This document shows positions 54,567 to 63,975 of a stretch of DNA of 64,000 nt, piece after piece (position 1 is the stretch's first letter; each line of letters begins with the position of its first letter). This DNA is from Roseibium aggregatum (GTDB lineage Bacteria > Pseudomonadota > Alphaproteobacteria > Rhizobiales > Stappiaceae): the NCBI RefSeq assembly GCF_017309185.1, contig NZ_JAEKJZ010000001.1:868001-932000 (forward strand). The letters are read 5' to 3'. The translations under genes and the position numbers were made by a program. A model generated the notes under the pieces. It made no database searches. It was not told the DNA's origin and worked only from the letters and a program-made list of their open reading frames with translations.

Positions 54567-55384
54567 GCGGCCCTCCCCTTGAAGAACTTGCCAAGCAGTC
54601 CTCTTTTCTCCTCGGGAATGGTAACGGGAATGTTTTCGCCAAGCAGCCGCCGGGTCGCTTCCGTATAGGCGCGTGCCGCCGTCGAGGTTTCATCCGACAA
54701 GGTGACCGGCAGGCCAACGTTGGAGGCCTTCAAGACGTCCTTGCTTTCCGGAACGACGCCGATCAGCGGAACGGAGAGAATGTCGACCACATCGTCCGTC
54801 GCCAGCATGTCCCCGGTCTTCGCGCGCTCCGTGTCGTAGCGGGTGATCAGCAGATGCTTCGGCATCCGCCCGCCTTCCTCGGCAACCTTTGTCTTGGCGT
54901 CCAGAAGGCCGATGATCCGGTCGCAGTCGCGCACCGAGGAGACCTCCGGATTGGAGACGATGATGGCTTCGTCCGCGTAGCGCATGGCGAGGGTCGCGCC
55001 GCGTTCGATTCCGGCCGGGCTGTCACAGATCACCCAGTCAAAATACATGCGCAATTCTTCAATCACGCTAGCGACGCCTTCATCGGTCAACGCATCCTTG
55101 TCCCGGGTCTGGGATGCCGGCAGCAGGTAAAGATTGTTGAGCTTCTTGTCGCGCACGAGCGCCTGCTTGATCGAGGCCTCGCCGCGCACGACGTTTACCA
55201 GGTCGAACACGACCCGCCGCTCGGCTCCCATGATGAGATCCAGGTTGCGCAGGCCGACATCGAAGTCGATGGCGCAAACCTGGTAACCTTCCTTCGCCAG
55301 CGCCGAGGCAATGGCGGCGGCGGACGTGGTCTTGCCCACGCCACCCTTGCCCGACGTAACTACAACGACCGTGGCGTTGCTCAT
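54563..55384 (-). CDS. minD: septum site-determining ATPase MinD
   Basis: A 273-residue ParA/MinD ATPase that binds the membrane as an ATP dimer and recruits MinC. The deviant Walker A is VTSGKGGVGKTTSAAA, followed by IDFDVGLRNLDLIMG and VICDSPAGIERGA. The C-terminal amphipathic membrane helix EEKRGLLGKFFKG is present. It lies between minC and minE in the usual order. Confidence 0.97.
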   Translation of the reverse strand: MSNATVVVVTSGKGGVGKTTSAAAIASALAKEGYQVCAIDFDVGLRNLDLIMGAERRVVFDLVNVVRGEASIKQALVRDKKLNNLYLLPASQTRDKDALTDEGVASVIEELRMYFDWVICDSPAGIERGATLAMRYADEAIIVSNPEVSSVRDCDRIIGLLDAKTKVAEEGGRMPKHLLITRYDTERAKTGDMLATDDVVDILSVPLIGVVPESKDVLKASNVGLPVTLSDETSTAARAYTEATRRLLGENIPVTIPEEKRGLLGKFFKGRAA

Positions 55385-55437
55385 GGTGTTCGTCCCGTTT
55401 GTTATCGGAGCGGCCAGTCACAGGACCGCGACCGTCG

Positions 55438-56256
55438 TTAATTCAGTTGTTCAAAGACCAGTGTTTCGTTTTCGAACCGGATTTGCGCCGGCGCGTTGCG
55501 CAAACTTCCGTCGAAATCGTCCGCGACCTTGTAGAGCCCGTTGATGGAGACAAGTTCCGCATCCAGCTTGCTGCAGAAGATGCGCGCCGTGTCCTTTCCG
55601 GCCACGCCCGCCAGCGCCCGGCCGCGCAAGGCGCCGTAGACATGAATGGATCCCCCGGCAATGATCTCCGCGCCCGAACTGACCGAACCGATCACCGTCA
55701 CGTCGCCTTCCGGAAACATGATGCTCTGGCCGGAGCGCACGGGCTCTGAAATCACGATGGAAGCCCCTTCGAAAGAGGCCTCGCCGCCGTCGCTCTCCCT
55801 GACCGGTTCGCAGGCCGCTGCAGGGGCCTGCGCCTTGGGCTTGTCCGCCTGCGCGTCACTCTCGGCTGCTTCCGACTGCGCTTCGGCGGAGGCGGGAGTG
55901 GGCACTTCCACGTCCGCGGTCAGACGCCCGCCGGAAAAGCTCGGCGGCATGCCCGGTTTCAGCCGGGTGCCGGCAACCCCGTCGATCCCCATCACCCGGA
56001 TGGAGCGCTCCGACAGGCCGGCAAGGAGGTCTTCAAGGTCTTCTATCGGGATCTTGCTGCCGCGTACGTCCAGAATGATCGGCCGGTCGATGAAAAAACC
56101 CGGCGAGCGGGCCGTGATACGGTCTAATTCCTGAAACCAGGCCTCGAAGGGCTGCTCTGGCGATAAAACGATCGCAATGAAGGATTTTCCCTTGAACTTC
56201 ATCAAAGAGGTCCGGTGACGTTGGATCAGGTTGATTTGTTTGGATAAACCTATCAT
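55438..56256 (-). CDS. minC: septum site-determining protein MinC
   Basis: MinC blocks FtsZ assembly away from midcell. The N-terminal FtsZ-binding domain contains [16 protein letters not shown] and the C-terminal MinD-binding beta-helix contains [23 protein letters not shown] and [12 protein letters not shown] Glu/Ala-rich linker of about 50 residues joins them. The start is uncertain: ATGs at 56202 and 56256 and a longer frame from 56304 are open, none with a clear ribosome site. I use 56256 because relatives have a short leader before KGKSF. Confidence 0.93.
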   Translation of the reverse strand: MIGLSKQINLIQRHRTSLMKFKGKSFIAIVLSPEQPFEAWFQELDRITARSPGFFIDRPIILDVRGSKIPIEDLEDLLAGLSERSIRVMGIDGVAGTRLKPGMPPSFSGGRLTADVEVPTPASAEAQSEAAESDAQADKPKAQAPAAACEPVRESDGGEASFEGASIVISEPVRSGQSIMFPEGDVTVIGSVSSGAEIIAGGSIHVYGALRGRALAGVAGKDTARIFCSKLDAELVSINGLYKVADDFDGSLRNAPAQIRFENETLVFEQLN

Positions 56257-56543
56257 TAACCGAACCAGACAATCGGGCCGCCAGGCGTTTTCCACCGATA
56301 TCAAATTTCTTTTGATATTTCAGATAATTGACCAATCCGCCTCTTGAGGTGTCGGAATCGGCCACTCCACCCCTGCAAGAAATGCCGAGAAAGCTTCACA
56401 GAATCGGTCCATGCCGCACCAGCCGAATTGCTTTGCCGGTGTACGAGTTAACTAAAATTGAGTGAAGCTCTTTAAATTTGCCATATTGCAGTGCAGAATA
56501 TCCTCAAGGGCGTTACGGAAGATTTAGCGTCTGGGGGAATTTA

Positions 56544-56876
56544 ATGAGTAACTTCAGCGATGTAATGGGATATATCGGGCTTTCTCCCGACGAGGCCGCA
56601 GCGGCCTTGAAAGTGTCGGAAGCTGAAATTGTTCGCTGGTGCGATACGAATGAAGCGCCTCCCATACATATCTGGCAAAGCCTGGTCCGGATGCTTGACG
56701 AGATCCGTATCAGTGCGGAAGAGGCGGCGAAGTCCGCCGATCTGGACCAGCTGGACGCGACAGACCTGAACCGGATCAACCTCATGGTGCCGGGTCAGCC
56801 AGCGTCAGACTTCGCGGGCCCCAAAAGAGCCGCGACCGCCTTGGCCGTGGCCGCCATTGCAAGGGTTTTCGTCTAA
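56544..56876 (+). CDS. small HTH-like protein of unknown function
   Basis: A 110-residue protein. Residues 8-35 (VMGYIGLSPDEAAAALKVSEAEIVRWC) resemble a Cro/YdaS-type helix-turn-helix (quoted in full only as LSPDEAAAALKVSEAEIVRW), followed by a helical WQSLVRMLDEIRISAEEA segment and an Ala-rich end. GGGGGAAT lies just before the ATG at 56544. It may be a small regulator, but nothing links it to the neighbouring min or kinase genes. Confidence 0.65.
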   Translation: MSNFSDVMGYIGLSPDEAAAALKVSEAEIVRWCDTNEAPPIHIWQSLVRMLDEIRISAEEAAKSADLDQLDATDLNRINLMVPGQPASDFAGPKRAATALAVAAIARVFV

Positions 56877-56938
56877 GCGTTCCCGCATGAAACTGGTCCC
56901 GCCGACAGAAGCCTAAAGCCGGCCTCTATCCGCTGCTT

Positions 56939-59440
56939 TCAGGCGGAGGCGGATGTGAGTTGTTCGGCTAGGGCGTCCGGACTGACAGGCTTGGGCAGCA
57001 TCGTGAAACCCGGTTTTGAAGCAAGGTCTGGCGGGGGCTTGTTCGGCAGGCGTCCCGAGACTGCGATCGTCCTGCAGCGCGGATGGCATTCGAACGCTTC
57101 GCGCACCAAAGCCCAGCCTGAGTTTCCGTCGTCCAATTGAAGATCCGTCACGAGGGCGGCAAGAGGCTTGCCCGAACGGAGACGGGTTTTTGCCGCATCG
57201 AACGAATGCGCCTCATCCACCTCAAAGCCCAATCGCGTCAAGTGTCCAGCCAGCGCTTGAGCCGACCGGCTGTCGTCGTCCACCACTAGGGCGTTGCCGG
57301 TGAAAGCGGGGGAAGGGGCCTTGGCTGCCATGCTCTCCTGCTCCGGGAACGCCAGCGTCACGCAGGTTCCCCGGCCGGGGATCGAGGTGATCCGGATCGT
57401 TCCGCCGGACTGGTGTACGAACCCGTGAACCATGGACAGTCCGAGGCCGGTGCCTTCGCCGTCCGGACGCGCCGTGAAGAAAGGCTCCGCCGCCTGCCGA
57501 AGCGTGTCGGCGTCCATTCCGCAACCGTCGTCCGAGACCGAGAGCTCGATGGTGCCCTCTGCCTGCCGGTTTACCGCGATTTCGATTTGACCCGCACCCG
57601 CGATAGCTTGTCCGGCATTGACGCACAGGTTCAAGATGGCGCTTTCGAGCTGGCCCGGGTCGATCCGCGCCAGCAGTGGACCTTCGGCGCAGCTGATGGT
57701 CAAGGAAACGCTTTCCGGCAGGGCCATGGAAAGCAGGTCTTCCATGCCGACCGCGATAGCGGCTATGTCTGTTTCCTGGGGGGCCAGATGCTGCTTGCGG
57801 GCGAAGGCGAGCAACCGCTCTATCATGGAAACGCCGATTTCGACCGCGTCGTTGATGCGGGCCTGCAGTACCGAGGCCTTCGGCGAAAGTTCGCCTTCCA
57901 GCATGTGCAGATTGCCGGAGATGGTGGAGAGGATATTGCCAAAGTCGTGCGCAACCTCGCCCGTGACCTTGCCAAGGCTTTCGACGCGCCGGATTTCCTC
58001 AAGCCGTTCGTCGATGCGCTTGCGTTCCGTCGTTTCGGCAAATAGCCAAACCGAACCACCGTCGGGAAGGGGAGACTGGCGCACTTCAATGATGCGTCCT
58101 GACGGATCGGCATATTCCGCGAAACCGGCCCGCTCGTTTTCGCTCGACCGGCGTTCGAAGAGAGATTTTTGAAGCAGTTCGGGGAGCGTGAAGCGCGAGT
58201 CGTCTCCAGCCGGTTTCAGGCGAAGCAACTCCCGGACACGGGCATTTTCCGCAAGAATGCTGCCGCTCGGCGACAGGACCGCGACGCCGTCGCTGATATT
58301 CTCAAAAACCGTAATGAACAACTCGTTCCGCCGCCAGACCTCCCGCGTCTTTCGTTCAAGACGCAGTGCGTTGGAGCGGAATTTCCGGAAGGCTTCGGAC
58401 AGTTGCCCGATTTCATCCGACGTTCCGGATTTCCTGGGCAATTTCGCCTTGAGGTCCCCCAAGGCGAGACGCCGCATGACATCGGTGATCCGGTGCAGAT
58501 TTCCAACGACGTAGCGCGAGACGAACAAGGCTGCCAAGAGCGCCACGATCAGACTGAGTGCGGTCAGCGCGAGGATCACCGCCTTCGCGAAGGTGAGGCT
58601 CGTGCTGGTCCGGTCGCGCGATACCTGAAGCCGGAGCCGCGCATCCGTGACCTTGCGCAAGGCATAGGCATTGACCTGGGCGACTTCCGTGCGGATCCGG
58701 AACAGCGCATTTTCCGCATCCAGCCTTGCGGCCAGTTCGGAAAAGCGTATCGAAAAGAGATCGCCCCTCTTGCGCACCACCTGCTCGACTTCTCCCAGAG
58801 CGGCGCTCAGATAATCGGGCAGGTTCTCGTCCAGTTCGGTGCGGATCTGGCGATACTGGCTCTGCCGTTCGCCGACCTTGATGAGATCCTGGCTGCGCAA
58901 GGCGCCGGTGGCGGCCATTGCGAGCTGCTGCAGCGATGACCATCCCTGGCGATCGCCTGGAGCTTGCCCTGGAGTTTGCGCCAGTTTCCGGAAACGCCGT
59001 TGCAGCCGGTCGAGATCCTGTTCGATCAAAGCCAGCGTCGCCGCATTCCCGGCTTGTGGCGCCATGACCCGGACCAGATCCGCGATCGCGGCCCGGATCC
59101 GGGCAAGAGGCATTGTCAGTTCGGGGTCGCCATCGCCGAGCGTTTCGATTTGGCGAAGGGTATCAAGAACGTCTTCGGCCTCGCTCTCAAGCTGGAAACT
59201 CGGACTCAGTGTCATCAGGAAGGGGGCGGACGTCGCCAGTTTTGACGCGCTGCGCGAGAGTTCGAGCGCGTCCGAGACTTCGCTCAAGGTCTGGTCGTGA
59301 AAGGTGGCAAGCCGGTTTTCCGCGCTGTTCAGCGTGAAAAGGGCGATGGCACCGATCACAAGGATGACCGTCAGGAGTAGGCCGAGCGCCGACAGGAGCA
59401 GCGTGCGGATGCCCGGAGTGCGGAGACGCGGCGCCCCCAT
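56939..59440 (-). CDS. hybrid sensor histidine kinase with receiver domain
   Basis: An 833-residue inner-membrane kinase. Order: membrane helix (about 12-34), helical periplasmic sensor (about 35-283), second helix (about 284-306), HAMP (about 307-360), PAS-like domain (about 370-470), HisKA with EVAHDFGNILSTISGN (phospho-accepting His498), HATPase with NLCVNAGQA and DDGCGMD, and a receiver with DLQLDDG (Asp766). The all-helical sensor recalls TorS-type signal domains. It lies two bases after the response regulator gene, in one operon. No Hpt domain is present in either protein. Confidence 0.93.
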   Translation of the reverse strand: MGAPRLRTPGIRTLLLSALGLLLTVILVIGAIALFTLNSAENRLATFHDQTLSEVSDALELSRSASKLATSAPFLMTLSPSFQLESEAEDVLDTLRQIETLGDGDPELTMPLARIRAAIADLVRVMAPQAGNAATLALIEQDLDRLQRRFRKLAQTPGQAPGDRQGWSSLQQLAMAATGALRSQDLIKVGERQSQYRQIRTELDENLPDYLSAALGEVEQVVRKRGDLFSIRFSELAARLDAENALFRIRTEVAQVNAYALRKVTDARLRLQVSRDRTSTSLTFAKAVILALTALSLIVALLAALFVSRYVVGNLHRITDVMRRLALGDLKAKLPRKSGTSDEIGQLSEAFRKFRSNALRLERKTREVWRRNELFITVFENISDGVAVLSPSGSILAENARVRELLRLKPAGDDSRFTLPELLQKSLFERRSSENERAGFAEYADPSGRIIEVRQSPLPDGGSVWLFAETTERKRIDERLEEIRRVESLGKVTGEVAHDFGNILSTISGNLHMLEGELSPKASVLQARINDAVEIGVSMIERLLAFARKQHLAPQETDIAAIAVGMEDLLSMALPESVSLTISCAEGPLLARIDPGQLESAILNLCVNAGQAIAGAGQIEIAVNRQAEGTIELSVSDDGCGMDADTLRQAAEPFFTARPDGEGTGLGLSMVHGFVHQSGGTIRITSIPGRGTCVTLAFPEQESMAAKAPSPAFTGNALVVDDDSRSAQALAGHLTRLGFEVDEAHSFDAAKTRLRSGKPLAALVTDLQLDDGNSGWALVREAFECHPRCRTIAVSGRLPNKPPPDLASKPGFTMLPKPVSPDALAEQLTSASA

Positions 59441-59442
59441 CT

Positions 59443-60168
59443 TCAGGCCGCCTGAAGAACGAAGATATAGCCCTGCGCCCTGCGCGTCTGCAGATGAACA
59501 GGTTTGGACGGGACATCCTCGATCTTGCGCCTCAGCCGCAGGATCAGAACATCGATTGTCCGGTCGACGTAGCGCTGCATGTCGCTGCCTATTTCCCGCA
59601 TCAGTTCTGTTCGCGGGATGATGCGGTCCGGATTCCTGGCGAAATACTCCAGCAGGACGTATTCCGCGTTTGTCAGCGGAATCTCGCCGCCGTTCCGGTC
59701 CAGGAGTTCCCTCCGCTTCAGATTGACCCGCTTGTCGCCGAAGACGATTTCCTGATCCCTGGTACTTCGGGGGCCGGACCCTGTCCCATGGCCGTAGCGC
59801 CGCAGCACCGCGCGGATCCGGGCAACGAGTTCGCGCGGATTGAACGGTTTCATCAGATAGTCGTCGGCACCGGTTTCCAGTCCGATGATCTTGTCGATCT
59901 CGTCACCGACGCCCGTCAGCATGACAATGGGCAGTTCATGAAACTCGCGAATGTGGATGGCCAGCGACAGGCCGGATTCGCCCCTGAGGCGCAGATCGAT
60001 CAGTGCAAGGTCGAAGTCGCCCGGATCGCCGGAAGCCTTGAAACCGGCGCTGTCCTTGAAGGCGACCGGCGCAAAACCGCTCGTCTCCATCAGTGCAGTT
60101 AATGTCTCGCGCACGTCCGGATCGTCGTCGATGATTGCAATCACCGGTCTGCTGGCGTTCCCATCCAT
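59443..60168 (-). CDS. OmpR-family response regulator
   Basis: A 241-residue regulator with receiver (IAIIDDDPDVRE, phospho-acceptor in LALIDLRLRGESG, MLTGVGDE, DDYLMKPFNPREL) and C-terminal winged-helix DNA-binding domain (PLTNAEYVLLEYFARNPDRI, RYVDRTIDVLILRLRRKIED). The partner kinase is encoded next. It is read divergently from phnD, so the phosphonate/phosphate transporter is a possible target along with its own promoter. Confidence 0.94.
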   Translation of the reverse strand: MDGNASRPVIAIIDDDPDVRETLTALMETSGFAPVAFKDSAGFKASGDPGDFDLALIDLRLRGESGLSLAIHIREFHELPIVMLTGVGDEIDKIIGLETGADDYLMKPFNPRELVARIRAVLRRYGHGTGSGPRSTRDQEIVFGDKRVNLKRRELLDRNGGEIPLTNAEYVLLEYFARNPDRIIPRTELMREIGSDMQRYVDRTIDVLILRLRRKIEDVPSKPVHLQTRRAQGYIFVLQAA

Positions 60169-60265
60169 CTCTTGCTCGTTTTCGTTTTTCTTAAGTGTCT
60201 ATCATGAAGACCATTGGCAGGGAGGCGGAAAACTCGTTGCAATTGTTTCAGCCGTTCACCGGTGT

Positions 60266-60313
60266 CTGTAACACTGTTAACAAAAAAGCCGTGCCGGGCC
60301 TGTTCTGTTAACA
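60266..60313. promoter_or_regulatory. candidate response-regulator binding sites upstream of phnD
   Basis: CTGTTAACA occurs at 60274-60282 and again at 60305-60313, 31 bases apart (about three helical turns). A related CTGTAACA lies directly before the first (60266-60273). Spaced repeats of this kind are usual for OmpR-type regulators. They do not fit the 11-base spacing of PhoB boxes. Confidence 0.45.
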
Positions 60314-60422
60314 CTTCCGCGCTCGTGTTCGCCGGGGCGCCGCCGCTAGGCTGCGCTTGGTCCTTCGAGGAGACGCAGCAGAGCGTTGCTGTGCCGGACG
60401 GATCTGAAATTGGGAGGAAAAT

Positions 60423-61400
60423 ATGAGAAATTTGCTGGCCCGGCTTGGTTCCGTGGCTTTCGTCACCGGTTTTGCGCTTTCCGCCGCCCAGGCGGCCGAC
60501 TGCCCGAACCGCGGCGCTCTCGACACCGTTTATTGCGACGCCAACGGCGATCTCGTCGCCGACGCTCCGTCCGATCCGGCCAAGCTCAGCAACCCGGACA
60601 CTCTGGTCTTTGCCTATACGCCGGTCGAGGATCCGGCCGTCTATGCCGACATCTGGCAACCCTTCATCGACCATCTTGAAGAAGTGACCGGAAAGGACGT
60701 CCAGTTTTTCGCCGTCCAGTCAAACTCCGCCGAAGTCGAGGCAATGCGCTCCGGCCGCCTGCACATCGCGGGCTTTTCGACCGGTCCGACACCATTCGCC
60801 GTGAACCTTGCCGGCGCGGTTCCGTTCGCGATCATGGGCAGCGACAGCGGCAAGTTCGGATACCGCCTGCAGCTCTTTACCCAGGCCGATTCCGATATCA
60901 AGACGCCTGCCGACCTTGCGGGAAAGCGCGTCGCGCACACCTCGCCGACCTCGAATTCGGGCAATCAGGCGCCTCGCGCTCTTTTCCCGGACCTCGGCGT
61001 CGTTCCGGAAAAGGACTATGAAGTGATCTATTCCGGCTCGCACGATCAGTCCATGCTCGGTGTCGTCGCGGGCGACTACGATGCGGCGCCGGTCGCTTCG
61101 GAAGTCGTGGAGCGCATGGCAGATCGCGGCCTTTACGATCCGGAGGATGTCCGCCTCGTCTGGGAAAGCGAGCCGTTTCCAACCACGTCCTTCAACTATG
61201 CACACGATCTCGACCCCGAATTGGTCGAAAAGATCAAGGACGCTTTCTTCAGCTTCGACTTCACGGGCAACAAGCTCGGTGAGGAATTTGCAGGTGTCAG
61301 CCGCTTCGTTCCGATCACCTACAAGGATCAGTGGGCGGTGATCCGGCAGATCCAGGCGCACAACGGTGTGGAATACACGCCCCAGGGCCTCGCCAAGTAA
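60423..61400 (+). CDS. phnD: phosphate/phosphite/phosphonate ABC transporter substrate-binding protein
   Basis: A 325-residue periplasmic binding protein of the PhnD family. The signal peptide ends AQAAD. Family stretches are TLVFAYTPVEDPAVYADIW, FFAVQSNSAEVEAMRSG, HTSPTSNSGNQAPRALF (ligand-binding Ser/Thr) and YSGSHDQSMLGVVAGDYD. GGGAGG precedes the ATG. In Sinorhizobium the equivalent PhoCDET system imports both phosphate and phosphonates. Confidence 0.94.
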   Translation: MRNLLARLGSVAFVTGFALSAAQAADCPNRGALDTVYCDANGDLVADAPSDPAKLSNPDTLVFAYTPVEDPAVYADIWQPFIDHLEEVTGKDVQFFAVQSNSAEVEAMRSGRLHIAGFSTGPTPFAVNLAGAVPFAIMGSDSGKFGYRLQLFTQADSDIKTPADLAGKRVAHTSPTSNSGNQAPRALFPDLGVVPEKDYEVIYSGSHDQSMLGVVAGDYDAAPVASEVVERMADRGLYDPEDVRLVWESEPFPTTSFNYAHDLDPELVEKIKDAFFSFDFTGNKLGEEFAGVSRFVPITYKDQWAVIRQIQAHNGVEYTPQGLAK

Positions 61401-61537
61401 TCTGGCCGGCTTCAGGGCCCACCGTCCATCGCGGATACGGCGGGCCCTTTCAGGTGCACGAGCGCCGCTGCGACCAGCGGGCCCGCACGCCTGTCCGGTT
61501 CGGTACGATCCGCCATTTGCTTCAAACGGAAAAAGTC

Positions 61538-62311
61538 ATGCTTACAATCAAGGGCCTTGTGAAAAGATACGGGGCCGGGGATCCGGTGCTGAAGGACCTG
61601 GAGCTCGAAGTTCCGGGCGAAGAGGTGGTCTCCGTCATCGGGTCCTCGGGGGCGGGCAAGAGCACGCTGCTCCGCTGCATCAACAGGCTTGTGGAACCGA
61701 CTTCTGGGACAATTACCCTCAACGGAACGGATTTCACGGCACTCGGCAAACGCGACCTGCGCATCGGCCGGCGCCGCATCGGCATGGTGTTCCAGAGCTT
61801 CAACCTCGTGGACCGCCTGACGGTGATGGAAAACGTCCAGAGCGGGCGGCTTGGCTACATTTCCACCTGGGCTGCGCTGACGCGGCGGTATCCGAAGCAG
61901 GACATCCAGCGGGCCTTCGAGCTCATGGAGCGCGTCGGCATTGCCCATTACGCCGACAAGCGGGCCGATGAACTCTCCGGCGGAGAGCGTCAGCGTGTCG
62001 GGGTCATCCGGGCGCTCATGCAGCAGCCCGAGATCCTGCTCGCCGACGAACCGACGGCCTCGCTCGACCCCAAGACCTCGGAGCAGATCATGACCCTCTT
62101 GCGTGACCTCGCGAGGGAACTGAAGCTGCCGGTCATCATCAACATCCACAACGTCAACGAAGCCCGGCAGTTCAGCGACAGGATCGTCGGCATGCGGTAC
62201 GGCCGGATCATTTTCGATGATCTGCCCGCCGCGCTGACCGACGATGCCATGCATGAAATCTATTCCGGGATTCCCCACGCGGATCGGCAGGTCGAAGGTG
62301 AGGCGGCATGA
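61538..62311 (+). CDS. phnC: phosphonate ABC transporter ATP-binding protein
   Basis: A 257-residue ABC ATPase. Walker A is VIGSSGAGKSTLLRCINR, the Q-loop MVFQSFNLVDRLTV, the signature LSGGERQRVGVIRALMQQ and Walker B ILLADEPTASLDP. The ATG at 61538 begins the conserved MLTIKGLVKRYG; the longer frame only covers intergenic DNA. Its last four bases overlap phnE. Confidence 0.95.
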   Translation: MLTIKGLVKRYGAGDPVLKDLELEVPGEEVVSVIGSSGAGKSTLLRCINRLVEPTSGTITLNGTDFTALGKRDLRIGRRRIGMVFQSFNLVDRLTVMENVQSGRLGYISTWAALTRRYPKQDIQRAFELMERVGIAHYADKRADELSGGERQRVGVIRALMQQPEILLADEPTASLDPKTSEQIMTLLRDLARELKLPVIINIHNVNEARQFSDRIVGMRYGRIIFDDLPAALTDDAMHEIYSGIPHADRQVEGEAA

Positions 62312-63102
62312 CGACGGCAACCGACCACTGGCGCAAACCGCCGTTCATCGCCAATCCGGTTCTGCGCTACGGCCTTTATGCGGCCGTGCTGGTCTACATC
62401 GTCGTCACCCTGTCGACACTGCCCATCGACTGGGCTCGCGTCTCGCAGGGCCTGACGCGGGCCGGACGGATCTTCGGAGGTGCGTTTCCGCCGAGCTTCG
62501 AGCGCAGCGGACTCCTTATCGACGGCTTCATGGAAAGTCTGAAGATCGCAATTCTCGCGACCGTCGGCGGGGTTCTCCTCTCGGTTCCCATCGCCTTCAT
62601 GGCGGCCAGGAACATCGCGGCGTTGCCGGTCTACTACCTGGGACGGGCCATTATCGTGGTTGCGCGCAGCTTCCATCCGGTCATCGTCGCGATCATCTTC
62701 GTCAAGGCCGTGGGCTTCGGTCCGTTCGCGGGCATCCTGACGCTTGTCGTCTATTCCATCGGCTTTGTCGCCAAGCTTCTCGCCGAGCGGATAGAGGAGA
62801 TCGATCCGGGCCCGGTGGAAGCCATGAAGGCCGCCGGAGCATCCTTTCTGCCGACGCTGTTCTACGCGGTCTTCCCACAGATCATGCAGCGTCAGATCGG
62901 GCTCAGCATCTACCAGCTCGACAGCAACCTCAGGGCCTCCGCCGTGGTCGGCATCGTCGGGGCGGGCGGTATCGGGGCGACGCTGGCCAATGCCTTCGGA
63001 CGCTATGACTACGACTTCGCGCTTGCCATCACCATGGTGATCGTCGGCGTCATCCTGATCTCGGAAGCCGTCAGCGGCGCCATCAGAAAGCGGATCGCGT
63101 AA
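62308..63102 (+). CDS. phnE: phosphonate ABC transporter permease PhnE (first copy)
   Basis: A 264-residue permease with about six membrane segments. The cytoplasmic EAA loop reads EIDPGPVEAMKAAGASFL, and the C-terminal VGIVGAGGIGATLANAF is typical of PhnE. The start overlaps phnC and the stop overlaps the second permease, so the pair is translated together and presumably forms a heterodimeric channel. Confidence 0.95.
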   Translation: MTTATDHWRKPPFIANPVLRYGLYAAVLVYIVVTLSTLPIDWARVSQGLTRAGRIFGGAFPPSFERSGLLIDGFMESLKIAILATVGGVLLSVPIAFMAARNIAALPVYYLGRAIIVVARSFHPVIVAIIFVKAVGFGPFAGILTLVVYSIGFVAKLLAERIEEIDPGPVEAMKAAGASFLPTLFYAVFPQIMQRQIGLSIYQLDSNLRASAVVGIVGAGGIGATLANAFGRYDYDFALAITMVIVGVILISEAVSGAIRKRIA

Positions 63103-63899
63103 TGGAACAGGCTTGTCTGCAAGAGTGGTCGCGGTATACGCCGCAGCAGCGGTTCACGCGCTACGCCTGGTTCGCCCTGGCCGCGCTGGTCGTATCCTGG
63201 GCTCTTGGAAGCGTCGACATCATCTGGGCCTGGGTGTGGGACGCACCTGCCCAGATGGGGGATCTCTTCAGGCGCATGGTGCCTCCCGATCCGACGCACC
63301 TCGGAGCGATTCTGGAAGCGCTCTGGGATACGGTGAACCTTGCGACCATCGCAACGGCGCTTGCCGTGGTTCTTGCCCTTCCGGTCGCCTATATCGCGGC
63401 CCAGAACACGACGCCCAACGCCGTCACGCTCTGGATTGGCAGGTTCATCCTGGTGTCGTCCCGTTCGGTGAACACCATCATCTGGGCGCTTCTGTTTGTC
63501 GCGATCTTCGGTCCCGGGATCGTGGCCGGAATCGTGGCGATCATGTTCCGTTCGATCGGTTTCCTCGGCAAACTGCTGGGCGAGGCGATCGAGGAGATCG
63601 ATCCGAAGCCGGTGGAGGCGCTGCAAGCCTGCGGCGCGTCCCACTTCAAGGTCGTACTCTATGCCATTGTGCCCCAGGTGATGCCGACGTTCTTTGCCGT
63701 CAGCATCCTGCGCTGGGACATCAATCTGCGGGAGTCCACCGTGCTTGGCCTCGTCGGAGCGGGAGGCATCGGTGTCATACTTCAGGGAGCGATCGACACC
63801 TTCAACTGGCAGGAAGTGTCGATGGTTCTGCTCGCGATTATCGCGCTTGTCGTTGTTGGAGAAGTCGTCTCGTCCTACTTGAGACGCAGGATACTTTAG
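63102..63899 (+). CDS. phnE: phosphonate ABC transporter permease PhnE (second copy)
   Basis: A 265-residue permease related to the preceding one, with EAA loop EIDPKPVEALQACGASHF and C-terminal LGLVGAGGIGVILQGAI. Two dissimilar PhnE subunits after PhnC match the PhoE/PhoT arrangement of Sinorhizobium. It closes the operon before a strong terminator. Confidence 0.95.
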   Translation: MEQACLQEWSRYTPQQRFTRYAWFALAALVVSWALGSVDIIWAWVWDAPAQMGDLFRRMVPPDPTHLGAILEALWDTVNLATIATALAVVLALPVAYIAAQNTTPNAVTLWIGRFILVSSRSVNTIIWALLFVAIFGPGIVAGIVAIMFRSIGFLGKLLGEAIEEIDPKPVEALQACGASHFKVVLYAIVPQVMPTFFAVSILRWDINLRESTVLGLVGAGGIGVILQGAIDTFNWQEVSMVLLAIIALVVVGEVVSSYLRRRIL

Positions 63900-63944
63900 C
63901 CGAACGGGTAGACGGCAGCAGTTGCCGGGTCATTGCAGGCGGCA

Positions 63945-63975
63945 GACGGCGGGATCGGATCCCGCCGTCGCTTTT
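63945..63975 (+). terminator. Rho-independent terminator after the phn operon
   Basis: An 11-bp perfect stem GACGGCGGGAT/ATCCCGCCGTC with a three-base loop is followed by GCTTTTT. It lies 45 bases after the last permease gene. Confidence 0.92.

Noticed and set aside
60266..60313. Pho box upstream of phnD
   Set aside because: The CTGT repeats are spaced by 5, 8 and 31 bases, not the 11-base period of PhoB sites.
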